Positions 35,475 through 46,365 of a DNA stretch of 64,000 bases are shown here, one piece after another. Numbering within the stretch: position 1 is the stretch's first letter; every line of letters starts with the position of its first letter. The DNA is from Bin87 sp965220095 (GTDB taxonomy: Bacteria > Chloroflexota > Dehalococcoidia > Lucifugimonadales > UBA3495), in contig OZ244805.1 in NCBI GenBank assembly GCA_965220095.1, positions 3,782,001 through 3,846,000 of the forward strand. Direction: 5' to 3'. The position numbers were made by a program, and so were the translations under genes. The notes under the pieces are model-generated. The model did not search any database. It saw only the letters and a list, made by a program, of their open reading frames with translations, and was not told where the DNA came from.

Positions 35475-36697
35475 ATTGAGTCAATCCTGTATTGGCAGGT
35501 GAAGCGCGGGGCGGGCCAGGGTTGTTACGCTGACCGGCAAACAGTGGTGCGGGAGGTGGGACATCCATGGTTCAGGAGAAATACGCAGTACGGTTGTCGT
35601 CGGAAGATCAGGAGCAGTTGCGGGGATTGATCCACAGTGGGCGGCATTCCGCTCGGGTCATCAATCGGGCGCGCATCCTGCTCAAGACTGACGAAGGGTG
35701 GAGCGCCCCCCAGGTGGTGGCGGCTCTGGACACGTCGCCGCGCACGGTGTTCCGCACCAAATGTCGGTACGCCGAAGAGGGCTTGGAGGGCGTGCGGCAC
35801 GACCATCCCCAAGCCAACCGGTATCGCAAGCTGGACGATCGGGGCGAAGCCCACCTGATTGCGCTGGCGTGCAGCGACGCGCCCGAAGGCCATGAGCACT
35901 GGACCCTGCGTTTGTTGGCTGGCAAGGTGGTGGAGTTGGGCTTGGCGCCATCGCTGTCCTACGAGACGGTCAGGCTCAGACTCAAAAAAACACCCTCAAG
36001 CCCTGGCGGAAGCAGCAATGGTGCATCCCGAAAGTAGGCGGCGAATTCGTGGCGGCCATGGAGGACGTGCTGGACCTGTATGCCGAACCCTACGACCCCG
36101 ATCGGCCGGTGGTGTGCTTTGACGAGACCTCCACCCAACTGCTGGCCGCGGTCAGGGAGCCGTTGCCTCCTCAACCGGGACGACCGCGGCGGCAGGACTA
36201 CGAGTATCGACGCGGCGGCACCCGCAACATCTTCCTGACCTGTGAACCCCTGGCGGGCTGGCGCCACCTGGCCAGCACCGAGCGGCGCACCAGGCCGGAC
36301 TTCGCCCACCAGATGCGCTGGCTAGTGGATGAGGCTTACCCCGATGCCCCGGTGATCCGCGTGGTGCTGGACAATCTGAATACCCATCGTATGGCGTCCC
36401 TTTACGAGACGTTCCCGGCTGCTGAGGCCCGGCGCATCGTGAAGCGCCTCGAGTTTCACCACACGCCCAAGCACGCCAGTTGGTTGAACATGGCGGAGAT
36501 CGAATTCAGCGTGTTGAGCCGCTCCTGTCTCAAGGGGAGAAACCCCGACGCCGACGCCCTGCAACGCCAAATCACGGCCTACGAGACCGAGCGCAACGCA
36601 GCGGGCGTCACCATCAACTGGCGGTTCAGCACTCAAGATGCCCGATCCAAATTGCATCGCCTCTATCCCTGCCTTTCCAGACTTGATTGAGTACTAG
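35470..36697 (+). mobile_element. IS630-family element C, the best-preserved IS in the window
   Basis: Imperfect inverted ends CTAGTATTGAGTCAATCCTG (35470-35489) and the inverse of CAGACTTGATTGAGTACTAG ending at 36697. It abuts copy B at a shared CTAG, and its right end is followed directly by transglutaminase coding sequence (HATPYLKTKAIEAF), so it lies inside the transglutaminase gene. Confidence 0.75.
35567..36690 (+). CDS. IS630 transposase (copy C), two frames joined at an A7 slippery run
   Basis: Frame one (35567-36037) encodes the helix-turn-helix part: YAVRLSSEDQEQLRGLIHSG, ARILLKTDEGWSAPQVVAAL and HWTLRLLAGKVVELGLA. At CTCAAAAAAAC (A7 at 35984-35990) a -1 slip changes LRLKKTPSS into LRLKKNTLKPWRKQQWCIPK, which continues to 36690 as the DDE domain: VVCFDETSTQLL, VVLDNLNTHRMA and HASWLNMAEIEFSVLS. 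IS630 members are known to use programmed -1 frameshifting to fuse OrfA and OrfB, and copy B has the same A7. Apart from this shift I see no defect, so it may be active. Confidence 0.8.
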
Positions 36698-39600
36698 GGC
36701 ACGCCACACCTTATTTGAAGACAAAGGCGATAGAGGCTTTTCTTCGCGAGTACTACACCTACGCGTTCGCCAGTCCGGACGATGATAAGCCCCCATCGGT
36801 CGGGACCCGGTTGACTGGTTCCTGTTCGAGCAACGCCGGGGCACCTGCGCGCAGTTCAGCAGCGCCTTTGCCGTCCTGGATCGGGCGTCCGGGATTCCCG
36901 CAAGCGTGGTGTCCGGCTGGGTGGTCTCTCCACAGGACGATTGGCAGACCATACGTGCCGACCAGGCTCACCAGTGGGCTGAGGTGGCTTTTGACGGATT
37001 AGGTTGGGTAACTTTCGATCCACCCGCGCCGGGAGGCGCGCCGGCACGTACCCCCGGTTTTGGACTCGGTGGTAATGAAACGCCGGAATCGGTCGTGAAT
37101 GCCAAAGCGAAGAGTCAGCTGGATGCCTCGGTCGCCGACGATCCGACTCTGTTCGGCGTGATCCAGGATCGTTTGTCCAGGACCAGGCGAGAAGGCTTGA
37201 CTACGGCTGGCAGTATTGAGGAGCTGCTATCTAAAAATCAGATGGGAAGCTCGGCCACCGTAGGGGAAATCTTAAATGCCATGGGAGCGGAGATCACGCC
37301 TCTGGAGAATGGCGGAGCCCTGATTGATTGGGGAGATAGTGTGTCAATGGTCGGCGGCGCCACCACCCGGCAGGCTCCTCAGACTTATCCGGAACCGGTA
37401 TTCGTAGTCGCTGGCGGAATCGATGCGGAGTATCTGAGGACGTCGACTGGGGACGTTTATTCGGACGGTGGTTGGAGTCAGCTTGACCCAGTTGAAATAC
37501 CGTATGCGCATCGAGGCCAACTGGCGACTCTGGTGGACCGGGATCGGATCAACTGGCATTCTGCATTGCAGGGGACAAATCACAGCGAAGAAGTCAGTAT
37601 GCTGGCTTGGTCCAGACCGGAATACAGTATGCTGCTGGGGCTTGAAGAAATCAAAGTGTCGCCGGACTCGGAGGCCGGCAGTATTCCATCCGGCGGTTTA
37701 CCCATATCGCTAGGCTTGGACCGAATCGTTACGGACGGGATATACAGCCCGTTCAGCGCCACGTTCGCGTCCGAAAAAGAACTCACCGGATATTCCTGGC
37801 TCACCCAGCGCATGGAGTTTCCATCGGATGAGTTGGTAGCCGCCAGACCGTCTGCCGATCTCACCTACACACAACTCCCTGACAGTCTGCCGAAGCGAAT
37901 TCGTGAATTGGCTTTGGAGATTACGGCGGGACACGATAGCCCATACCTCAAAGCCAAGGCCATCGAAACTTATCTCCAGACAAACTATCCCTATGCCTTC
38001 GCTCCTCCCGGAGCCGCCGGGCCCCCTCCCGGCTGGGACCCGGTTGACTGGTTCCTGTTTGAGCAACGCCGGGGCACCTGCGGCCAGTTCAGCAGCGCGT
38101 TTGTGGTGATGGCTCGCGCCGTGGGCCTGCCTGCCTGAGTGGTGTCCGGTTGGTCAATCGGACCATCAGCGGGGTCCCGCACCGTCTACTCCGATCAGGC
38201 CCACCAGTGGGCTGAGGTTCCGTTCAAAGACCTGGGGTGTATTGCCTTTGAGCCCACTGCGTCCGGCGGTCCGGTGGACGCCATGAGGGTGGATATATTC
38301 ATCAACGAAAATAAGGAGAAGGGTGGTGTCAAAATCGGGATCGGGACCACCGATCACGGCCGTTTTGCCGTTACGCTCAATCTTACGGCGCAGTTCGCCG
38401 GAGGCAGCTACCAACTGATCGCCCACGCGTTGGCCGACGCAAATTACGGAGATTCTTGGAGCGACCCTGAAATCGTGGTTTACTCCGGCACTGGCTTGAG
38501 ACTCTCCTGACCCGCCACGATTTCAGTAACCACTCCCGCAAAGTTTGCTGGGCAGCTATCCGAAGAATCCGGAGCGGGGACAGCCGATCAGGAAATCCGA
38601 ATCACTATCGATGGGGAATCCGTCCCGCCGGCCTACACTGATCAAGGTGGCAGTTTCGAATTCGCGCACAGTTTTGTTGAAGAGGGGGAGCACCTCGCTA
38701 CCACGAGGTGCTCCGATTCCGACTTCCTGCTGGGTAACGAGGCGCAGTTATCCCTGGAAGCGACAGTACCCAGCGAATTTGAGATCACCGTCCCACATCC
38801 CTTGAGAGTGAATGAGGAATTCGTCGTGAAGGGTTCCCTGCGCGACGTACGGGGCCAGCCGTTGGCGGGACAGGCCGTAACGATTTCGCTGGCCGGCAGA
38901 GCACCACATTCCGCGGTCACCGACGGCCAAGGTGGATTCACGACGAAAGATGTGGCAGATAGCACGGGAATCCACACCTTGGAAGCCGTATTTGATGGCG
39001 ATGACAGCGCGGAACCGGCATCTGACAGCGCGGCTCTCAAAGTTACCGAGCCGGTAACAATAACTGTGGCCGGAGCAAGAGTCTCTCGTGTGGGGCGTCC
39101 GTATCTGCTAGCCGGCAGGCTAACTGGATCAAACTACAGGCCCTTATCCGGCCAACCGGTCGCTATCCAATCGCCTGGGGGGAGCGAGACTATCCTGCAG
39201 ACCGACGCCGAGGGCAATTTTAACTGGGAAACTCCCTTTGGCGAGGAGGCGGAGACTGCCGTCACGATAAACTTTTACGGAACCCCTGAACTCGAACCTT
39301 CGAGGAGCGTTAGGCCGGTTGAGGTTGCTGCGCCCAACATTGTGGTTGAAGTACCGGAAGTCGTTGCTCGCGGCGACGTTCTGGCGCTACGCGGGACAGT
39401 GGCGATTGGGAACTGGACTGGTGGCGACCTCGAAATCGTGGCAGCGGGGAGCGACGAGCGTCGGGTAGCAGGTCGTACCAACGGCTCGGGTTCGTTTGTG
39501 CTGGAATACCCGGTGGAACGGGATGCAGAAATCGGCTTGCTGGAGTTGGAAATAGCCGCTCCCGATCTCGACACGGCGGTCAAGGTGCGAACAAACGTCG

Positions 39601-41016
39601 TCTCGACCGCCAGCATTATCGCCGCACCCATGTCGCCAGCGAAGGCCGGATAGTTGCCGTAAGTACAAGTGCAGTTGCTGGACGACCAGAGCAACGGTAT
39701 CCCCGACGCCGTGTTGCGTTACGGTCCAAATAACTCAGCCGTTACCGGAACGGATGGGGATATGGTTGTCTCGTTGCCCATACCCGCCGAAGCGAACCGG
39801 ACGCTGATTCCATTAACCATAGAGTTTGATGGCGACCGGTCCCATCTGCCCGCAACATACACTGTCGGTCTGCCGGTCACGCCGCTTCCGTTCGATTGGC
39901 TGCTCTGGGTAGGATTCCCGCTGGCACTGGTGCTGGCAGCCGCTGGGGCCTATCTGTACGGATTTAAACGGTGGACTCTGGTACCCCTACACCGCAGGGT
40001 TTCGGGCTCAGACGAAGGTGCCCCAGGAGCGTCGGCAATGCTGGTTGCAACCCCGGGCGCTGAGCCCGTCGAGAGCGCTGATGGAGCCGACGGTGCGGCG
40101 GTGGCACCTGATATACCGCATTCCCGAACGGCTGCCCGGATCTGGTGGGGCTCATTGCCACCCGGCTATCATTGCTGTTCCCGAATTTGCCGCCGGGCGG
40201 GGACAGAATTTGGCGAACCGGAGAACCGGTGGACATCGTATGCGTTTTGACTGACGACGCCGGGCAACCGATGTCCGATGCGCCGTTGCGCCTGGAATGG
40301 GACGGCTCACAAGAAGTCGCCAGCTTGAGGACTGGCATTGACGGACAATGCGCCGCCAGTTGGTCGAATGGCGATCCAGGCGCCCATCTGGTCACCGTGC
40401 ATTACTTCGGGGACGCAACCCATTTTCCTGTTTCGGTCAGCGAGGAATTCCGACTACGTGGGCCCGTGGTCACGAATCTGGAAGTCGTGGTGCCCAAACC
40501 CGCAGATGACCTCCCAGACATTTGGGGATAGCAGAGACGCGCAGCATCCGGATTTCGCTGACGGAGGCCTCCGGAGCAGGAGTTTATGATCGGCCAATCA
40601 GCGTGACCACGGGCGAGACAGAACAGCCAATCGTGCTGATTACCGACGCCCACGGTCGATGCGAAACCGACTGGACCGCATCGGTTGCGGGCCGGTACCG
40701 GATACAGGCCGACTTCGCGGGCGATCAGGACTATCTACCGTCGTCGCAAGACCGGCAAATCGAATTGGTGGAGTTCCGAGCGGAAGTCGTGCGCCAGTAC
40801 AACCGCTTCCTGGCTTGGGCGGGTCGCGAAGTGTAAGGGGTATCCCGGACCAGGCCACTCCCAGGGAAGTAGAGGCGATGGTCGTCGCCAGCGGGTTGCC
40901 ACTGGACCAACGGGCTCTGGAGGAGGTGATCGCCAGGTTCGAAGAAGCGGACTATAGCCTGCACCAAATCAGCCGGCCGCGATTTGAAGCTATGTATCGC
41001 GCCTGCCTGGAAATAA
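36698..41016 (+). pseudogene. TgpA-like giant transglutaminase gene, modules 2 and 3, Ig-like repeats, TM, DUF4129
   Basis: In order: transglutaminase 2 (36698-37040; FEQRRGTCAQFSSAFAV, DQAHQWAEVAFDGLGW, FDP); a TgpA-type extracellular domain (37250-37900; GAEITPLENGGALIDWGD, YLRTSTGDVYSDGGWSQ); transglutaminase 3 (37940-38290; FEQRRGTCGQFSSAFVVMA, DQAHQWAEVPF, FEP); Ig-like/carboxypeptidase-regulatory repeats (38500-39870); a membrane span WLLWVGFPLALVLAAAGAYLY near 39900; further Ig-like repeats; and a DUF4129 tail (VVRQYNRFLAWAG, ATPREVEAMVV, FEEADYSLHQI). Triad Cys-His-Asp/Glu is complete in modules 2 and 3. In-frame stops at 38136 (Arg to TGA in LPARVVSGW), 38508, 39651 and 39660, plus frameshifts near 36800, 40130, 40520 and 40835, disable it. 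The last codons lie beyond IS701, ending at 44037. Confidence 0.78.
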
Positions 41017-42095
41017 GCTGGACTTTCCGCATTTCAAGCGGCGTAAGCCAGGGAATCGACAAGTCGGTGGTACAGAGCGACTGGGAGTTCCTGCGTATCG
41101 GGGTCGACGGCCGACGTTGAAAAACCCTCCGAGGCCAGCCACAGGTGGCGTCGCACCAGGGCAATGGCGTCCACGAAGGTCGGCAACGGCTTGTCGTACC
41201 AGGCCGCTCGGCGCTGGGTCATGGGGCGCTGTTTTTGCAACCCGTGGGCGGCCAGGGTGGTCCAGGAGAAGATTCCCAGCAGGACGGGCGTGGTGCGGGC
41301 GATGGCCAGGTCGGACCACTGGCGTTGGGTTTCCAGGCCCAGGTGGGTCCGCACCTCCCGGAAAGTAACTTCCAGTTGCCAGCGCAGGACAAACCATTCC
41401 AGGATCTGGGTCGGGTCCGCGGCGGGGTCGGTGCACAGCAAGGCCTGGGTGGCGAAGGAGCCCTGGGGATCTCGGATCAGCACCCAGCGGATGAGGACTG
41501 GAGACTTGCCGGAGCGGTACCAGACCGCCGTTTGCGACGTGAGTTCCACGGTGCGGGTGGCGCCGTCATACCAGGCCACGGCCACACTGGCCCAAGTTAC
41601 CTGGGGCTGGTCAAGGATCGTTTTCAGCGCGGGTCGCCGCGCGCCTTTCAGCGGCGGGCGGCCGTTCTGACCCGGCTGACGGGCTGGCGCGGGCGCATAG
41701 AGAGCGGCGTCCAGCCGTAGTCTGGCAATGAGGGTAACGGGTTCACGGAGGGATTGGCAGCAGTGGAGCAGGTCCAGCACGGCGTAGCTGTTGTCGCCCA
41801 CCAGCGCCAGTGGACGTTGGGGCAGCCAGCGTGGTTCGGCAGGCTCACCATGAGCGGGGTTGCAGGATCATCTGTCGCGCCCAGTCGGTGAGCTTCTTGT
41901 GCCGACGTCCCTGCTGTTGGTAGTACCGGGTCGATGGCGCCAGCACGGTGAGCGCCGGCAAGGCCCAATGGCGTCCGGCCCAAGGCACGTGGCCCAGCCA
42001 CATCAGGGAGATCCAGCGCAGGCCGCTGGCCTTGACCAGTTGGCTCCGGCTGGAACGCACCGCGTCGCGGTAGATGCCCCGACCTTTGATCTTGG

Positions 42096-43599
42096 CTAGG
42101 CTTTACGCATAATTTAGAAAAAGTATAAAGACAGGGTAAGCTGGCCTGACCAAAATCTCACTAAAGGCCCAGCTATGCTTACCCTGCCCAATGCCATTGT
42201 ATCGATACTCATTCCCTTCGCAACGCTGTTTACCAACCCGACCTGGCGGAAAGCCCAGGTACTGCTGGTGGGCGCGATCCTGACCCCGGGTCAGCGCACC
42301 GTCGCCGCGGCCCTGCGGGTCATGGGCCGCAGCGATCACCGCGATTACGCCCGCTACCATGAGGTGCTCAACCGGGCGGTGTGGTCGCCCCGTGCAGCGG
42401 CGCGCATCCTCTTGGTGTTGCTGCTCCAGCACCTTGATGGTGGGGATGGCCCCTTGGTCTTCGGCATCGACGAAACCCTGGAACGGCGTCGCGGCGCCAA
42501 GATCAAAGGTCGGGGCATCTACCGCGACGCGGTGCGTTCCAGCCGGAGCCAACTGGTCAAGGCCAGCGGCCTGCGCTGGATCTCTCTGATGTGGCTGGGC
42601 CACGTGCCTTGGGCCGGACGCCATTGGGCCCTGCCGGCGCTCACCGTGCTGGCGCCATCGACCCGGTACTACCAACAGCAGGGACGTCGGCACAAGAAGC
42701 TCACCGACTGGGCGCGACAGATGATCCTGCAACCCCGCTCATGGTGAGCCTGCCGAACCACGCTGGCTGCCCCAACGTCCACTGGCGCTGGTGGGCGACA
42801 ACAGCTACGCCGTGCTGGACCTGCTCCACTGCTGCCAGTCCCTCCGTGAACCCGTTACCCTCATTGCCAGACTACGGCTGGACGCCGCTCTCTATGCGCC
42901 CGCGCCAGCCCGTCAGCCGGGTCAGAACGGCCGCCCGCCGCTGAAAGGCGCGCGGCGACCCGCGCTGAAAACGATCCTCGACCAGCCCCAGGCAACTTGG
43001 GCCAGCGTGGCCGTGGCCTGGTATGACGGCGCCACCCGCACGGTGGAACTCACGTCGCAAACGGCGGTCTGGTACCGCTCCGGCAAGTCTCCAGTCCGCA
43101 TCCGCTGGGTGCTGATCCGAGATCCCCAGGGCTCCTTCGCCACCCAGGCCTTGCTGTGCACCGACCCCGCGGCGGACCCGACCCAGATCCTGGAATGGTT
43201 TGTCCTGCGCTGGCAACTGGAAGTTACCCCGTATCAAGTACGGGGCAGGCTCTTTCAGGAGGTGCGGACCCACCTGGGCGTGGAAACCCAACGCCAGTGG
43301 TCCGACCTGGCCATCGCCCGCACCACGCCCGTCCTGCTGGGAATCTTCTCCTGGATCACCCTGGCCGCCCACACGTTGCAAAAACGACACCCCATGGCCC
43401 AGCGCCGAGCGGCCTGGTACGACAAGCCGTTGCCGACCTTCGTGGACGCCATTGCCCTGGTGCGACGCCACCTGTGGCTGGCCTCGGAGGGTTTTTCAAC
43501 GTCGGCCGTCGACCCCGATACGCAGGAACTCCCAGTCGCTCTGTACCACCGACTTGTCGATTCCCTGGCTTACGCCGCTTGAAATGCGGAAAGTCCAGC
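42096..43599 (+). mobile_element. IS701-family element B nested in element A
   Basis: A full 1,504-bp copy in the opposite orientation, CTAGGCTTTACGCAT at the left and the inverse of GCTGGACTTTCCGCAT at the right. It is flanked by TTGG (42092-42095 and 43600-43603), a 4-bp target duplication. Deleting the copy and one TTGG restores uninterrupted GIDETLERRRGAKIKGRG in element A. Confidence 0.9.
42175..43582 (+). pseudogene. IS701 transposase, copy B
   Basis: The first 190 codons (MLTLPNAIVSILIPFATLF, VFGIDETLERRRGAK with the DDE Asp, IYRDAVRSSRSQLVKASGL) end prematurely at 42747 because of a 25-bp insert (42738-42762) resembling the dispersed repeat at 7591-7614. Without it, LQPRWLPQRPLALVGDNSYAVLDLL is continuous. 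The second half (to 43582) has SYAVLDLL, WYDGATRTVEL, ILEWFVLRWQLEV and HRLVDSLAYAA; a further in-frame 24-bp insert at about 43228-43251 carries the CCCCGTATCAAGTACGGGG palindrome and is absent from copy A. The family is DDE_5-type. Confidence 0.88.
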
Positions 43600-44023
43600 T
43601 TGGCGCCGCGACGCCGTTCCAGGGTTTCGTCGATGCCGAAGACCAAGGGGCCATCCCCACCATCAAGGTGCTGGAGCAGCAACACCAAGAGGATGCGCGC
43701 CGCTACACGGGGCGACCACACCGCCCGGTTGAGCACCTCATGGTAGCGGGCGTAATCGCGGTGATCGCTGCGGCCCATGACCCGCAGGGCCGCGGCGACG
43801 GTGCGCTGACCCGGGGTCAGGATCGCGCCCACCAGCAGTACCTGGGCTTTCCGCCAGGTCGGGTTGGTAAACAGCGTTGCGAAGGGAATGAGTATGGATA
43901 CAATGGCATTGGGCAGGGTAAGCATAGCTGGGCCTTTAGTGAGATTTTGGTCAGGCCAGCTTACCCTGTCTTTATACTTTTTCTAAATTATGCGTAAAGC
44001 CTAGATAATGCGAGATCCATCCC

Positions 44024-46365
44024 TTGAAGCGGACTGATCGTCAGTTGGGACTTTCGTTCCTGATGACCGTCCCCGCGGTCGTCGGAGCGATAATTCTTGC
44101 GGGCAACATACAGATATTGCCCTTCCAGCGGGTGGGCATTGGGATCGAGTATCTGGCATGGCCAATTGCACTCGGGGCCTTGATAACGCTTGCTGTGGAT
44201 TTACTTGTCTGGTCGTCCGGTGCCCAACGAATCAGGACGGCGTTGCACGTGCCGGAGGAGTTCAAGCCCCAAGTCACCCTGTTCCTGCAAACCGTCCGAA
44301 ACGCAACTATCACCGCAGCTTGGTCAATACTCCTGGCAGGTGTATTGGTTGGCTTGGCGCGGGTCGGGCCTGGACCAACGATCAGCTACAACCTGATGGG
44401 CGCCGCTGGGATTATCCTGGCGTCAAGGATATAGCCGTTTGGATCCGGGGTTCCATTCGCCATCTGGGCTGCTTTGGTTTTGGGTGCGTTAGCGGGGCTG
44501 GCACAAACGCTCCCCGAGCCCCGACTCCATTTGGACGTGTTGGGTGGGGCGGGGGTTGTCTTGGCTTTGATGGTCGCGGTCAAGTGCGCGAGCATTTGGT
44601 CCCCTCGAATCGTCCTGGTCCTGGGATTTCCCCGGCTCCGGCTGCTGGCGGTGGCCGTGACCGCTCTTCTGGTATTCCAGGGTCAGTCCTACAAGTACGG
44701 ATTTCTAGAGTCTCCGCTGTTGGTGGGATTGTCGGCCGCTATGACCGTCAGCTATCTCGCCGATGTATTGCGCGATGTCGGCAAACTGACGCAACCTCGT
44801 TGGCGTGTGGTCGCGGACGGTCTCGGCCTTACCGCTAACTTCGTTTGGGCCTGCGGTGGAGCGTTGGCGATTTGGGCGTTGTTGAGCGCACTGCCCAACG
44901 TCAGCACGACGCTTCTGGGAGAATGGCCGGGGCAACGGATTGGGCACGAAACTTTGGCCCACTTCAGCTATGTGTTCGATGCCAGGCACATGATTGCTGG
45001 GTTCACCCTGGTGCTGCTCTTTGCGGCGAGAGCCCCCGGTTCCGTGACAGGCGAAGGCAGCGCAGGTTACGTCCGCTTGATCAAGGCTGCGGCCTATGGC
45101 CTTGCCGGTTCATTAGCCTGGTTGGCGACCGCGTCGTTGTCGCCTCTGGGCCACGGGTATCCTTTGCTGGGGGCCGCCATCGGGTGCGGCCTGTTCGCGG
45201 TCGCCCTGGGGTCACTGGTTCGAGGATTTGTTACCGGCTCGGGCGGCTTGCTGAACAACGTTGCGGATTGGTTATCGAAGTCCGTTGTGCGAACATTTTT
45301 CCTGGGTTCATCACTGGCGCTATACGGCTTGCTGATGCGACCCGTACTCTATGACGTATTGTCGCTCGCTCCCGTATACGAGTGGATGGTGGTTCTCGTA
45401 TTCGCCGTATTCGCCGTTTACCGTATGAGAACACAAGCTCGCGAGGAATTGTTGCCCAATACCGCTCCTCCCGCATCGTGGACCAATTGGTCTCGCCACG
45501 TACCGGACACGGAGGAAAGCAGCGACCCCAGGATGACCGCGCTACTGGGGACTATGCAGAATTTTGTCGCCCCACGGGTGAATGGAGCGACGTGTGGCGT
45601 TATGTGTTGCAGCTGCTCTTGAGAAACGGTGTTCCATTGCAAAGCGTACCCACCGTTTTCGAGCCGTTGAGGCGTCACCATCTGGAAGTTGCGAAAGCTC
45701 GCGGGCTGCGGCGTCGAAAACAGAACGAAATGGGGAGACGGCGAGAAAAAGCGCTGGTGGAAACCATGGATCTGGCGGAAGCGGCGTTGTCTCTTCCGAA
45801 AAAACCTCTGGAAACAGTGGACGAAGACAGATTGCTGGAAACCGCCAAACCATTCCTCGATGCTGGTGTCGAATCGGAACATATTGCGGTGCTGCTGGTG
45901 GTCGCCTACTGGCAGCGCGGAGCCGGCGTTGACGCCGCTGCGGCGCTCTGGTTTCCGTTGATTACTATGGAACGTGATGCAATACCGCCTACTCTTGACG
46001 CCGCCACACTCTACGACAAACTAACGCGAAGAGCCGGCAGGCGAGGGACGGAATGGAACCGAACACGCCGCGCCGGGATGATTGAAGGAGCTTTGGCGCA
46101 TCTTTTCCACGAGGGCAGTTGCGAGGGCCTGGCGGTAGCGTTGTTGGCCCCGGACATTCGGGTTTCGTTTGAAGCCTGGCGGGAACAGCGCCAATACCGA
46201 CTCACGCAAGATTTGGGAGTTGAACTAATACCGTTAGCAGACTCGGAAATCTTCGTGCGCCCGGGCGAACAGGCGCGCGGCTATAGGACTAAAATGGGAG
46301 TAAACCGGCAACCGATCCTTACCGGAGACTTGGGGTCGGTAGAGCAATATAAGGGCAGGTCGTGA
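44024..46365 (+). pseudogene. Polytopic membrane protein of the transglutaminase/MoxR cluster
   Basis: The frame starting at TTG 44024 overlaps the end of the DUF4129 gene. It encodes about 12 membrane spans (for example LGLSFLMTVPAVVGAIILAG, VAVTALLVFQG, ALAIWALLSALPN, SLVRGFVTGSG), but an in-frame TAG at 44432-44434 splits it after GIILASRI. Near 45570 the frame shifts from GTMQNFVAPR to GEWSDVWRYVLQLLL, after which a soluble, charged helical tail runs to 46365. No family is recognised. Position between TgpA-like and MoxR genes suggests a membrane partner of that system. Confidence 0.7.

Larger units (their letters stand above)
41034..43925 (-). pseudogene. IS701 transposase, copy A, split in two by copy B
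   Basis: The N-terminal part (from 43925 down to 43604) encodes MLTLPNAIVSILIPFATLF to GIDETLERRRGAK; the remainder (42091 down to 41034) runs from IKGRGIYRDAV to VDSLAYAA. Like copy B it has the 25-bp insertion (41830-41854), so that damage preceded the duplication. It keeps the uninterrupted LEVTFREVRTHLG where copy B has the 24-bp insert. Function is lost. Confidence 0.88.
41017..44004 (-). mobile_element. IS701-family element A, interrupted by a second copy of itself
   Basis: Outer ends GCTGGACTTTCCGCAT (41017 on) and the inverse of CTAGGCTTTACGCAT ending at 44004 match imperfectly. The target duplication ATAA is perfect (41013-41016, 44005-44008). Rejoining across it restores LEIMRDPSLEAD and a stop at 44035-44037, the end of the DUF4129 gene. 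The element is on the minus strand and is split at 42092-42095/43600-43603 by copy B. Confidence 0.88.

Noticed and set aside
44024..45622. Two separate membrane proteins split at 44434
   Set aside because: Both halves are in the same frame across a single TAG with continuous hydrophobic pattern; one gene with a nonsense mutation is more likely.
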